Shown piece after piece: positions 21,556 through 32,800 of a DNA stretch of 35,763 bases. Under the pieces are notes generated by a model. That model was not told the DNA's origin, did not search any database, and worked only from the letters and a program-made list of their open reading frames with translations. How positions within the stretch are numbered: position 1 is the first letter of the stretch; each line of letters begins with the position of its first letter. The stretch is from the NCBI GenBank assembly GCA_026770575.1, contig MU657240.1:94199-129961 (forward strand). Reading direction: 5' to 3'. Source of the DNA: Pelagophyceae sp. CCMP2097 (taxonomy: Eukaryota; Sar; Pelagophyceae). The position numbers were made by a program, and so were the translations under genes.

Positions 21556-23274
21556 CTAGTCGCCCTCGTCGGTTGCGTCGGCGGCGAGCACCTCCGTCGT
21601 CGAGAAGCCAATCTTCCCATCGCTTCCCCCAACCACGAGGATCTGTGGCCCTTGCACAGCGTCGATTCGAATGGCTGCACACGCACCTCGCCCCGTCTGC
21701 ATGGTCGGCCCGGGCGAAAACTCCAGCGCCGCCACGTCGAGGACCTCGGTCGTGGCCCATGGCGTGTTTGCCGAGTCAACCCCGCCGATGATAAGGACGT
21801 GCTGCGCGTCGACGGGCACGGCCGCGCATGCATCGCGACTCGAGCTCATCGATGGGCCGGGCGCGAACGCCATGGTCCGGACATCGAGGATCTCCGTCGT
21901 ATTCAAACATCCTGAATTCGAATTACCACCGGCCACCATGATGCGGTGCTCGTCGAGCGAGACGGCCGCGCACCCGCTGCGTGGAGCGGCCATGGCGGGC
22001 CCATGCGCAAAGGCCATCGTGTCCAGGCTGAGGATCTCCGTGCTCGACAGTCGAAGCTCGCCGTCGATACCGCCGACGACGAGGATCCTGCGAGCGTCGA
22101 GTGCGACAGCAGCACAAAAGGCCCGTGGCGATTGCATGTTCGGCCCCGGCGTGACCGTGAGCATAGAGAGGTGGAAGATCTCCGTCGTGTTCAAAGAAGA
22201 AGCACCATCGCAGCCGCCCACCACGAGCACGCGGTCCGCGTCGACGAGGACGGCCGCACAGCAAAATCGTCCCACGCGCATGTTCGGCCCGGCCGTCCAG
22301 GCCATCGTCCGCGCGTCGAGCACCTCCGTCGATTCTAAATCAGACCCACTCGAAGAACCGCCAAACGCAAACACGCGCCCGCCGGCGGACACGGAGGCGC
22401 ATCCAGCACGTCCTGCGCCCATATCCGGCCCCGGCTGGAACGCGGCAGAGTCGGTCCATTTCCGCGCGCCGAACGCGGCCGTCTCGAGGCCAAAGTAATC
22501 CAGCTCCTCCATCATGGATTCTTGCGCGGCCTCGGACAATTCACCGATACTCTTGCGCGTGAGCGCAGCGTCGAGGTCGCGGAGGAAGTCGAGGATCATT
22601 CGGAACCGCTCGCCGTCGCGGTCGATGAAGATGGACCCGTCCTCTGGATTGGACTGCAGCATCGCAGCGCAGCGCCCAAACATGCGGCCGAGCATCGAGT
22701 CCTCGACCTTTGTCAGTACGGCGCGCGACGTTTCAAATCGCACGCCACCGACGTTGAGCTTGATCACGCCGTCGGGCGGCGGCGTCGCTGCGCGCATGCG
22801 CGCCTTTTCGCCGTCCACCTCGGCGCGGTCTCGCTCGAATGCCGCGCGCTTCTCCTTGAGCCTGGCTTGTCCGCGCGCGAGCTTCTCGTCCACTTGCCGC
22901 GTCATGGCCGCGCGGTGGTCTTGGAGCGCCTGCCGGTCGCTCGCGAGCAGCACCTGAGATGGACCCTCGCGTCGAGACCTCGTGACGGATGAAAGACGCC
23001 GGTGCCGCACCCTCTCGGCGTGGAACGCGCGCTCGAGGGCGTCGATCGCCGAGGCGTGCGCGTTGCTCGTGCGCTGGACGACGTCGAACTCCGCGGCCAG
23101 GTCGCCCGACGACGCCTCGCGTCGAGAGAACAAGGTCCATGAATTGACCCGACGCCGGTGCCGCACGATTTCGGCTTGGAAGGCGCGGTCGAGGGCGTCG
23201 ATCGCCGAGGCGCGCGCGCTGCTCGTGCGCCGGACGACGTCGAACGCCGAGACCAGGTTGCCCGACGAGGCCAT
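21556..23274 (-). CDS. T1/BTB-kelch repeat protein, single exon
   Basis: An uninterrupted 572-residue ORF. Residues about 1-105 hold two tandem copies of a 52-residue segment with the core ASAIDAL(D/E)RAF. A Lys/Arg/Glu-rich coiled coil follows at about 120-165. A KCTD-type T1/BTB domain begins at KLNVGGVRFET and includes IFIDRDGERFRMILDFLRD. The C-terminal half has six kelch blades, each with VxGG and TTEI/STEV plus GPxM elements, which would close a beta-propeller. BTB-kelch proteins often act as substrate adaptors for cullin-3 ubiquitin ligases; that role is inferred from the family. The lack of introns contrasts with all neighbours and could mean retrogene origin. It is divergently arranged with the SPAG17-like gene. 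Confidence 0.92.
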   Translation of the reverse strand: MASSGNLVSAFDVVRRTSSARASAIDALDRAFQAEIVRHRRRVNSWTLFSRREASSGDLAAEFDVVQRTSNAHASAIDALERAFHAERVRHRRLSSVTRSRREGPSQVLLASDRQALQDHRAAMTRQVDEKLARGQARLKEKRAAFERDRAEVDGEKARMRAATPPPDGVIKLNVGGVRFETSRAVLTKVEDSMLGRMFGRCAAMLQSNPEDGSIFIDRDGERFRMILDFLRDLDAALTRKSIGELSEAAQESMMEELDYFGLETAAFGARKWTDSAAFQPGPDMGAGRAGCASVSAGGRVFAFGGSSSGSDLESTEVLDARTMAWTAGPNMRVGRFCCAAVLVDADRVLVVGGCDGASSLNTTEIFHLSMLTVTPGPNMQSPRAFCAAVALDARRILVVGGIDGELRLSSTEILSLDTMAFAHGPAMAAPRSGCAAVSLDEHRIMVAGGNSNSGCLNTTEILDVRTMAFAPGPSMSSSRDACAAVPVDAQHVLIIGGVDSANTPWATTEVLDVAALEFSPGPTMQTGRGACAAIRIDAVQGPQILVVGGSDGKIGFSTTEVLAADATDEGD

Positions 23275-23827
23275 GGTCGAAGACGTTTGTTGTTCTTCGA
23301 TGAATTTTCGACTCGGAAGAGCCGAAAAATTGCCGAAACTTCAAGACTCTATAGAGCTCGGAATTGATTCGTACACCAATTTATTGGGCCAGCCCCAGGG
23401 TGGATTTTAAGCAAGCAACCTCCTCGTATCTCCAGAGTGACACGCCCGGCCGCGCGCGAGGCCGGGGGGCGCCCTTGGCCTCGGCGCCGTGGGCTCCTCA
23501 AACCACGGCGAGGATATTTTGCACTTTGGGTATTTGTAGGATTTTTGGTATTTTAAGGTTTTTCCACGTGGCTGTGAAGAGGGTAGGGTTGCCCCGAGGT
23601 CGCGGGCGGGCGGAGGGCGGCGCCCATTCAAAGGCGCTGCGGCCACATAATCGCATTTTCGGCGAAGGCGTTAACGGAGAGTTGGGACGGCGTCGTCGGA
23701 GGACCGATCGGATCGTCGGAGGACCGTCCCCGAAACGAGCCGTGCCGGCGCCGAGACCGCGAACGCCTCGAGCCTGCGTTTCGGCGCGGTCGTTTGACGG
23801 CCGGGGCTGCGACACGGCCCAGGTACG
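23275..23827. promoter_or_regulatory. Divergent promoter region between the kelch and SPAG17-like genes
   Basis: 553 bases between two start codons pointing away from each other. A T-rich patch at about 23513-23565 (containing TATTTTGCACTTTGGGTATTTG) and an AT-rich stretch at about 23280-23385 stand out from the GC-rich surroundings. These are candidate core promoter elements for the two directions. No classical TATA box is certain. Confidence 0.45.
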
Positions 23828-26800
23828 ATGGCGAAAACGCCAAAGCCTGCCCCGCCGCCGCGCGCCGACCTCCGCAAAGCCCTCGTCGTCCGAGTCGACT
23901 GCGCCGGCGCCGGCGCCGACGCTGCGCTGGACGCCGCGCTGCGGCGCCTCGGCGAGCTTGACGAGGGAACGGCGGCCGGCGGCTTAAAGGCCGGCGCCGT
24001 TTCGGCGGCGCGCGTTTTGGTGGTGACGCGCGACGAGCTGACCACGCTCGGCAATTCGCTCAAGGCGGAGAAACAGGGCCGTTCGGACAAATATGTCCAT
24101 TCCGGATCGGCAAAGGAAGTCGTCCTGGCGGCCGCCCTCCAGCGCCGAATCCTCCTCGAATCCGACGGAGGCCAGACCATCTTCATCTTGCGCGACTACC
24201 CGTCGACTGTCGCAGAGGCGGCGGAGCTGCTGCAACGCGCCGACTCCGCGGGGAGGTCGGAGCCCGCGCTGGACGCCGTCGTGACCGTGGTGCGTCTTCC
24301 CCTTGCGCGCGCGGGCGGGCCTTTGAAAGCACCCTTTGGAAAGCACCCTTTGGAAAGCACCCTTTGGAAAGCACCCTTTGGAAAGCACCCTTTGGAAAGC
24401 ACCCTTTGGAAAGCACCCTTTGGAAAGCCCCGGAGACTGGCCCTTTGCAAGGCCGTTTGCAAGGCCCCGTGCGAGGCCCCGTGCGCGGTCTTTGAAAGGC
24501 ACCTCGGGCGGGCCGTCTCTCGCCTTTGCAATTGGGTATTGGCTCCCTTTGCAAGACCCCCGAGGCATGTTGTCCCTAGCTTGTTTGAAATCCGCCCTGT
24601 GTGGACCCATCGAAAGACCCTCGAAGGGGCCTTTGAAGGACCCTCGCCACGGCTCCTCCGAGACGGCGTCTTCGAATGTCCCTCGACGGCCCTCGAGATC
24701 CTCTTCGAAAGAGATGGCCCCTTGCGCGCTCTGCGAAGGACTCCTGCCCCGAGGTACAATCCCGAGACTTTCCCGAGAGACTTTCGGAAGTGCACGCAAC
24801 GGCCCTTTTCGCAACGGCCCTTTGAAGGAGTCGGCCCCGTCCGAGGTGGCCCTCTCGAGACGGCCCTCGAGACGGCCCCGTTGAACGGCCCTCGAGACGG
24901 CCCCTCTCACGACGGCCCTGTTCGAAAGCCCCATCTTCAGGCCCTCTCGAAACACCGTCCCGAAACACCGTTTCGGCCGACCATGGCCGCTTGTAGGTCT
25001 CGAGCGGCTCTGAGGGTGGCGGCGTGACGTGGCCTGCGCCGCGGCGGCCGTGCTTGGCCTTTGACTTTTCGCCGCTCGCACAAGACCTGATGCCCCCGGG
25101 CTTTGAAGACGCTGCCAAGGGCAAGCCCAAAGCAAAAGACGCGTTAGCGCCCCGCGCGCAGAACGTCCACCTCGACATCGCAAGAGCGAAGCGCGCGGCC
25201 GCGGCCGCCGCGGAGCAGCGTGCGTTCGAAGCGCCACCCGCGGCGCAAGGCGTCTTCTCGACGACGCCCTCGACGACATTGTCGACGACTGAAAAGCAAG
25301 GTGCCGACGCCGCGCCGCCTCTCGTCCGAACTTTATTCTCGGCGGCTCGCAAGGAAAAAGGCGCCTGGGCGGACCTCACTTTTTCAACGTGCCCAGTCGA
25401 TGCGTTATCAAAGGAAGAAGACTATGCAGAAACCGTCCTCCGCAACCTCCGCTCTGCCCTCGAAACCCTCGCCGGAGCAAAGTGCGCCTTTAAGCACTGG
25501 GTCGCCGGCTTGGAGGCGGTGCCCGTGCCCGTCGAAGGCAAAGGAGTCGCTAAGGCCACCGCAGAGGCCGCGGCGGTGGTGCGGGCGAATTTAGGAGATT
25601 ACACGGAAATGCCGCCCTGGGCTTCGCACGCCGTCCGCGCCGACTACGCAGCGCTGGCGTCGAGCGTCGAGGCGGCGTGGCACTCACCCGGTTTACTTTT
25701 ATACTGTGCCGTGGAAGCCGTGTGCGCGCGCGCCGAGGCCGCCGAGGCGAGCACGCCCGCGTCGCCGCCGCTGGACCGGCTTCGGCAGCGGAGCCGCGGC
25801 CTGCAGCGGTTGGGGGGGGCGGGCTTTGACGTTTCGCGCGCAGACTTGCACACCAAGTCGACCAAGTCGGGTTTCCCGCCGGCCGGCGGCGCGGCGCTGT
25901 CCGCAGTGGTCACCGTGGACCACGCCGATTCGCTCGGCCTGCGCCTCGCGCGCGCCGAGCTTTTACGGGAGGCCGGAGGGCTGCGTCTGACTGCGAAGGA
26001 CGAAGACGCCCCTGCACCCGAGGCGGTCTCAGCACTCGTCCTGGCTCTCGAGCGCGCCGCTTTCCGCCAGATGCAACAGCCCCGCGTCGTCGGCCGCGGC
26101 GCGCTGCCGCCGGGCGGGGCGACGCTGCCGCCGGAGAAGCGCGGCGTGTGTCACCGGCGCCGGCGGTCGGAAAACCCGGACCTGTCGCGGCTCCAAACTC
26201 CGGCTCCGAGGAGACGGCCCCGAGGAGACGGCCCCGAGGAGACGACTTCTTGAGACGGCCCCTTTCGACGGCCGTTCGAAACGGCGCCTTGAGACGGCCC
26301 CTCGAGAGGCTCGAACGGTCGCTGAGGCGGTCGCTTGGGCGGTCCCTTGGACGGTTCCTTTGGACAGTTCCTTGGAGGGTCCCTCGACGGGCCCTCTGTG
26401 ACCGTCGCTTTGAATGCGGCCCCAAAGACGGTCCCTTGGACGGTCACTCGGCTTTCGGCCCCTCGAATCTCTGCCATGTGTCCCCTGGGCGGGCCCTCGG
26501 ACGGTCGCTTGGACGGACCCTCGCACCGCTCTCAAACAATATGGCATCCCTGTTCGAGGAACGATGAAGGGGCCTCGTCAGGCCCGAACAAGGGCCCGAA
26601 CAGTCGCCTCTGGCAAGGAACCCTGCGTGGGGACTTGATAGGGCCCTTGAAAGAGGCCTTTGCAAGTGCGGAGGCCTTGTAAGTGACCGCCAAAGAGGCC
26701 GAAGCAGGGGCCCGTCCGGAGACACTGTCACGACGGGGCTCTTTTCAGAGCAACCTCTTCAAAGGAACGTCGTCACGCGGGACGTCGTCGAAGTGATGTC

Positions 26801-29800
26801 GGGAAATGTGTCACGCGGGACGTCATGGGAAGTGATTTCGCCCGTCTTCGGATGGGGGGCCGGGTCCAAAAACCTCGCAAGGACCTTGCCACCGGGCCCT
26901 CGTCGCGGGCTTCCTACAGGGACCTCGTCAAGGGGACTTCGTCAAGGGACCCTTTACGGGACCGTGCGACGGGCAACTTGTCGCAGGGACCAAGACGTCG
27001 CAGGGACCCATGTCACACCGACCTTGTCACGGGCGCTTTGTCACAGCGACCTTTCGCACCTTGCCACGGGGACCTCGTCGCACAGGGACCTTGCCACGGG
27101 GACCGTGGCACAGGGACCTTGTCACAGGGTTCTTGCCACAAGGGCCTTGCCACAAAATCCCGTGTCATAAGGACCTTGTCATAGGGACCTTGTCACGGGG
27201 ACCTTGTCTCACAAGGACCTTGTCACGGGGGCCTTGTCAGTGGGACCTTGTCAGAAGGACCTCACAGGGCCGTGTCACGCGAACCTTGTCCAGGGTTCTT
27301 GTCACAGAGCCGTGTCGCGGGATCTTGTCAGAGAGACCTTGCCATTGGGACCTCGTCACGAGAACCTCGTCACGGGGACCTCGTCACCGCAAAGACTCGC
27401 CACAGGGACTTTGTCATTGGACCTCGTCACGCGACGGGAACCTCGCGACGGAGACCGTGCCGTGGGGACTGTGGGACCGTCGCACAGGGAGGGTGTCCTG
27501 GGGTCCTTGTCCTGGGGACCACGTCATAGGGACCTTGCCGTGGGTTGCCTGTGGGTTGCCTCGCAAATCTCCCCGGCCGCCGCAAGGGTGGCGTGCGTCG
27601 CGCGGCGCCGAGGCCCGACGCACGCGGTCTAGGCCGTCGTTTTGAAAGATTGGGCGCAGACTGAGCGGTTGGTGCATCCCTTACAATGCCGCATAATACC
27701 ACAAATACCGGATAATACCACCAAATACCAGGTCGACTCCACCGAGCTCCTCGCCTTTGCCGGCTTCTCCGGCGCGCGGCCGCGCCCTTTTCAGAAGAGC
27801 CGTTGGAGTGCATAGAAGAGTCGTTGGAGTGCATCATCGACGAGTCTTCTTGGGTTGCAAGTTTCAAAAGGCCGGGGCTGCAGAAGGCACTTTGAAAGTG
27901 GTCGAATTAGGCGCCGACATGACCGATTTCGCCCAGCGCTCCATGTTCGATTCTCTCCTGCGCGGCGCCTTTGTGGCCCAAGGAGTGGACGGCGCGGCGC
28001 CGTCTGTCTTTGGGCGAAACTACAAGGATCTTCTTGCGTCGCACGTCATGATGCAACTCCTCAGCGCGGAGATGGCGCACGAGCCCGTCGTGCTGCAGCA
28101 GTCGCGAGCCGCGCGGAAGCTTGGGAACCCCAAAGGCGCGCGAGGAGGGCGTCTCAGAGACTCGATCCGAGACTCGATCGATTCTGCATTCTTGGCTCTC
28201 GAACCGCGCGGGTCGCGCCGCATGCGAGGGTGCTCCCGGGACGCCGCAGGATGGTCGTACAACGTCGGACTCTCTTAGCTACCACGCGGCCACGGACGAG
28301 CTCCTTTTGGTTTTGCACCAGCCCACTGCCCGCGGCCGAATCGGCCAGGCCTTGTGGGACCCTTCTTTGATTTTCGGCTCCCGGCCAACGTTTGCCAACT
28401 GGCGAGCGGCCGGCGTCGTTGCACCGCGAAGCGGAGGCTGGACGCGTCAGCGGAGGGTGGACGCCCCAGCGCATGCGAGACTTTTTGAAGGCCCGACGCC
28501 GCCTTGAGACGGTCGTAGGTCGCACGGCCGCGGCAGTTCCGCGGCGGCGGGCCTGGATGCGCTGACGCCGCGGTCGGCGGCGGCGCACGGGAGTACGGTG
28601 GACATTTATGCGGACAAACTCGCGGTGCGTCCGCATCAAAGGGGCAAAGTTTCGGGTTTGGAAAACCCGCCGCCGCGAGGATTGCGGTTCGAGGCGGCGG
28701 CAGGGGCGTCGCGGGGGTCTTGTCGTTGGGATGCCGACACATAGTCGTTGTCACGGGGACCTTGTCGCGGGACCTTGCCACGGGGCCTTGTCACGGGGGA
28801 CCTTGCCACAGGGGACTTTGTCAATGGGACCTAGTCACAAGGACCTCTTCAAAGGAACCTTGTCAAGGGGACCTTGTGGCAGGGACGTTGCCGTGGGACC
28901 TTGTCACTGCGACCTTGTCACGGGGACCTTGTCACGGGGGACCTTTTCACGGGACCTTGCCGCAGGGGACCTTGTCACGGGGGACCTTGCCACTGCGACC
29001 TTTGTCACGGGGACCTTATCACGGGGAACTTGCCTCGGGAACCTTGCCACGGAGACCTTGCCGCAGGGGAACTTGTCACGGGGGACCTTTGTCACGGGGG
29101 ACCTTGTCACGGGGCCTTGTCTGACCTTGCCCCCGGGGACGTTGCCTTGCCGCACCTGAGAAGGAGGACGGCGTGGGGAGAGGCGTCCGAGCCCTTTGCG
29201 GCAACTGATCCCCTTGCGCGTCGAGGTGCTGGCGACGGCGACAACTTTGCTCTTCCCGGCCGACCACTCGGTGATGAAACTGCGCACCATGGGCCCAAGT
29301 GCCGCTTGGTTGACGGTGCGCAAAGACGACGTGACGTTTGGCCTCAGAGCGGCAGACGGCGGCCGACTCGCGGCGGCGCGGGCGCAGGGCGACAAGGTGG
29401 ACCTCCCCAAGAAGGGCGCGGTCGGGTTCGGGGCCGATTTCGTGTGCGACTTTGGGACGGCGCGGTGCGTGGTGCACAAGTTGGAAAAGGGAGAGGGCGT
29501 ATGTTTACAGACGACGGACCCGTCGGGCCTCACACTCGACGTCTCGACCGACGGCATGGTGCGCATGCGCCGGGTCGAACTCGGCGGCCACGGCGAAGTC
29601 GAACGAGTTGTCCTCGGCAAGGGGACCGTGGTGATTCGGCACAAGAGCGGCGCGAAGACACTTTTGTTCGCCGACGGCTCTTCGGCGACGCAGGGCAAGC
29701 CGGGGTCGGACCTCGTCTGGCGGCGGTTGAAACTGGAATCGATCGACGCTGCAACCCAGGCGCGCATCTCCCGGCCAGAGTCTGGAAACGGTTCCCTGGT

Positions 29801-32800
29801 CCGGTTCCACGACGGTGCGACGCTCGCGCGGCATTTCGACGGCACGGAGATGCGGTGCGATGCAAAGCGGGAAAAGGTCCTCGTCCGGGCGCCCGGGTTT
29901 GCGGCGGTCGAAATTTCCATGGCCATCGACGCCACGGCCCGCGCGCACGCTTCCGGAAACGCCGTGGCCATCAAAAAGGGCGGCGCGCGAATTCGCCTGC
30001 GCGTCTCGGCGCACGACGGCACGAGGATCCTCGCCACGTCTGGATGCAGCGTCTGATGAGTTTGCAGAGACCTTTCGCCTTGTTCAAGTCTCTGCAAGGG
30101 ACTCTGCAAGGCCGGTGGCCTCTGCAGCATCCGACCCAGAGGGTCCTTGCGCCGCCGAGGCGGGTTTGGTCCGAAGAGGCGTCGTCCGACGAGGCGGGTC
30201 CTTTTTCGAGTTTTCTTCTTTTGTCGAGGCGCCTTCCGAGATGCCCAACCGCCGCGGAGATGCCCAACCGCCGCGAGACGACGCTCCCTCGAGACGGCCC
30301 CGAAAACACCGTCCCTCTACACCGTCTCGAGAAGACGGTCCCCTGAGACGGGCTCACCACACGGTCCCTCGGGGAGGTCCCTCGAGCCGGTCCCGTTGAC
30401 TACGGTCCCCGCGACGGTCCCTCTACGCGGTGCCTCTGCAATGGTTCCAAGAGACCGTCGCTTGAGACCGTCACTTGAGACGTTCTCTCAACAAGGTCCC
30501 TCGACAAGGTCCCTCGACAAGGTCCCTCGGGGCGGTCCCGCTCCAGAAGCCGACACATGCTTGCATCGCCTTGAGCGCGAGACGGGCGAACCTTGTCACG
30601 GGGATGCTCGTCACGGGGACCTCGTCTTAGGGACCTTGTCGCGGTGATCTTGTCACAGGGACCTTGCCACAGGGACCTTGCCACGGGGCTCTTGTCACAG
30701 GGACCTTGCCACGGAACCCTTGACATGGGAACTTGTCACAGGGACTTTCCGCAGGGTTCTTCTCACAAAGTTCTTCTCGCAGGGTTCTCTTCGCACGGAC
30801 CTCGTCTTAGGGACCTTGCCACGGGGACCTCGTCGCGGGATTGTTGCCACGGGGACCTTGCCAAAATAACTGGTCTCAGGGACCTCGGCACGGGGATGTT
30901 GTCACAGGGACCTCGTCTCAGGAACCTAGGGAGACAGGGAGACAGGGTTCTTCCCGCCCAGTCGGACCCTCGAGGCTCCTCTTTGGAATCGCCTCGAGGC
31001 TCCTCGCTCGAGGACGATTCAAGATATCCTCAAGTCATGTCTCTCGAAGAGTCATATCCCTTGGTCATCTCCAGGTACGACACGTCCGTCACGGCCACGA
31101 TCCGATCGCGCCTCTCGCTGCTGCGGCCCGACTGCGCGGAAGTCGTCTGCGCCGACGACGGCAGTGGACAGTTCCGGCCGGCGGAGCTCTGGGCCGGCGG
31201 GGCCTTAAAAGTGCGTCTTTGGGAAAGGTCGTATTCTTTTGCAAAAAAAGAAAAAAGAAAAAAAGAAAAAAGGGGCAAGGCGTATTCTTTGGCGCAAACG
31301 CGAACGAAAAGGGCCATCGTTGGAACCCGCCGGCGGAGCTCTTCGGCTTATTCGGCGCGGGGCCGCGCGAGAGTGATTCGTGGGAGGGTGCCTCGCCACG
31401 GCCGTCTTAGGTCCAAGGCGAGACTTCGCGGAGCGTTTATGGTGCGGCGCCGCCGGCGTTCAAGGACGAGACGGATTGTGGGGCTTACGACTTTGACTGC
31501 AAGGCTGGCCTACTTCGGACCGAGGACCCGGAATTCAACCGCTTCGCAGCCTACCTTTGCGGTCCGAGAGCCGGCGATGTCGAGCTCGAGTTGGCGGGAG
31601 TCGCGGCGGGTTTACGGTGCGAGGCCGTCGTCAACGCACCGCGCGAGGCCAGGTGCCTCGTCGTCAAGCGAGACGGGTGCGTGGCGAGGCGGAGTTGGCA
31701 TTTGGTGCCATGTGCAATCTGTGATGTTGGACCTTTGATTTTCGAGTTCAAACTCCGTTGCAGGTCGGGATCCGAGCTCCTCCGCCCCGCCGACGTGGCG
31801 AGGCTCCGGCGCGAGGCCGGATACGCCGGCGACTCGCCCTACGTCGGCCGCGCCGAAGTGGCAGAGGGCGGCGCGCTCGACGACACGCTGAACGCGACGC
31901 TTTCGGCGACGCTCGCCTCGACGGGCCTCGGGGCGACCGGGACACCCGGGAAGCGGCGCGCGACTATGAAGGCCGACGATTCTGAGGACCTTGCGTCGAA
32001 GCCACTGCCCGCGTCCGTCTCCAAAGCCGTCGTTGTGCAAAGCCGGAGCACGCCGCGATTTCCACGCCATGGCCGGAGGTTTCAATTCCCTTCAAGCCGC
32101 CGTCTTGAGATGGCTTCTCTTTTTCCGGAGTCGGCCCTTGGCACGGTCTTGACGAGGCCCACGGTGGCTTTTCGGTGACGACGTCGCGCAGGCAGCACGT
32201 CCTCGTCCGCCGCCACGACGTCGGCGCTTCAAACTGCGTCTTTGCTGCTGCGTTTGGGCCCTTGGCCCACGAAAGCGACTGGGCGACGCGGCCGCTGCCG
32301 CACGCGGCGCGAGATGAAGCCGACTGGCCAGCGGAGCCCGCTGCATCGGCGGCGCCGCGCGTGCGAGTGGTGCGCGTGGTCGTCGAGCAAAAGGCTCTGA
32401 GTGAAGATGGCCGATCTTTGATGCGCTGTGCGATGCTGGACTCGGCGGCCTGGGTCGCAAGGCGCGCCGCGGAGATGGATAGGTTTTCGGTGGCGGACCC
32501 GCGGCCAGCCGAGGCGAGACCTGCGGCGTTTCTGGAAAACGCGGTCGGGGAACCACCGTCGGGAGTTCCGGCAACGGTGTCACAGGGGCCTTTTCATGCT
32601 CGTCGCGGGGACCTTTTGAGGAGGGGTCTTCCGAAGGGGGCTTTTCCGGAGGGGGCTTTTCCGAAGGGGGCTTTCCCGAATAAAGCACCCAGGGTTTCCG
32701 GAGAGGCGGCCCAGGACGGCATCCGGCGACCCGTCGCCGTGCGCGGGATGCCGGTCGTTGCGATGCTGGGACCCCGAGCCGCCGCGTGGGACGTTTGTGG

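Noticed and set aside
26880..27560. Possible CRISPR array
   Set aside because: Units of 15-16 bases follow each other with no unique spacers, in a eukaryotic intron. This is a minisatellite.
28874..30346. 490-codon plus ORF and 408-codon minus ORF
   Set aside because: They read the repeat array and the antisense or wrong frame of exon 6 of the SPAG17-like gene; the frame from 29181 to 30050 has the family-like sequence.
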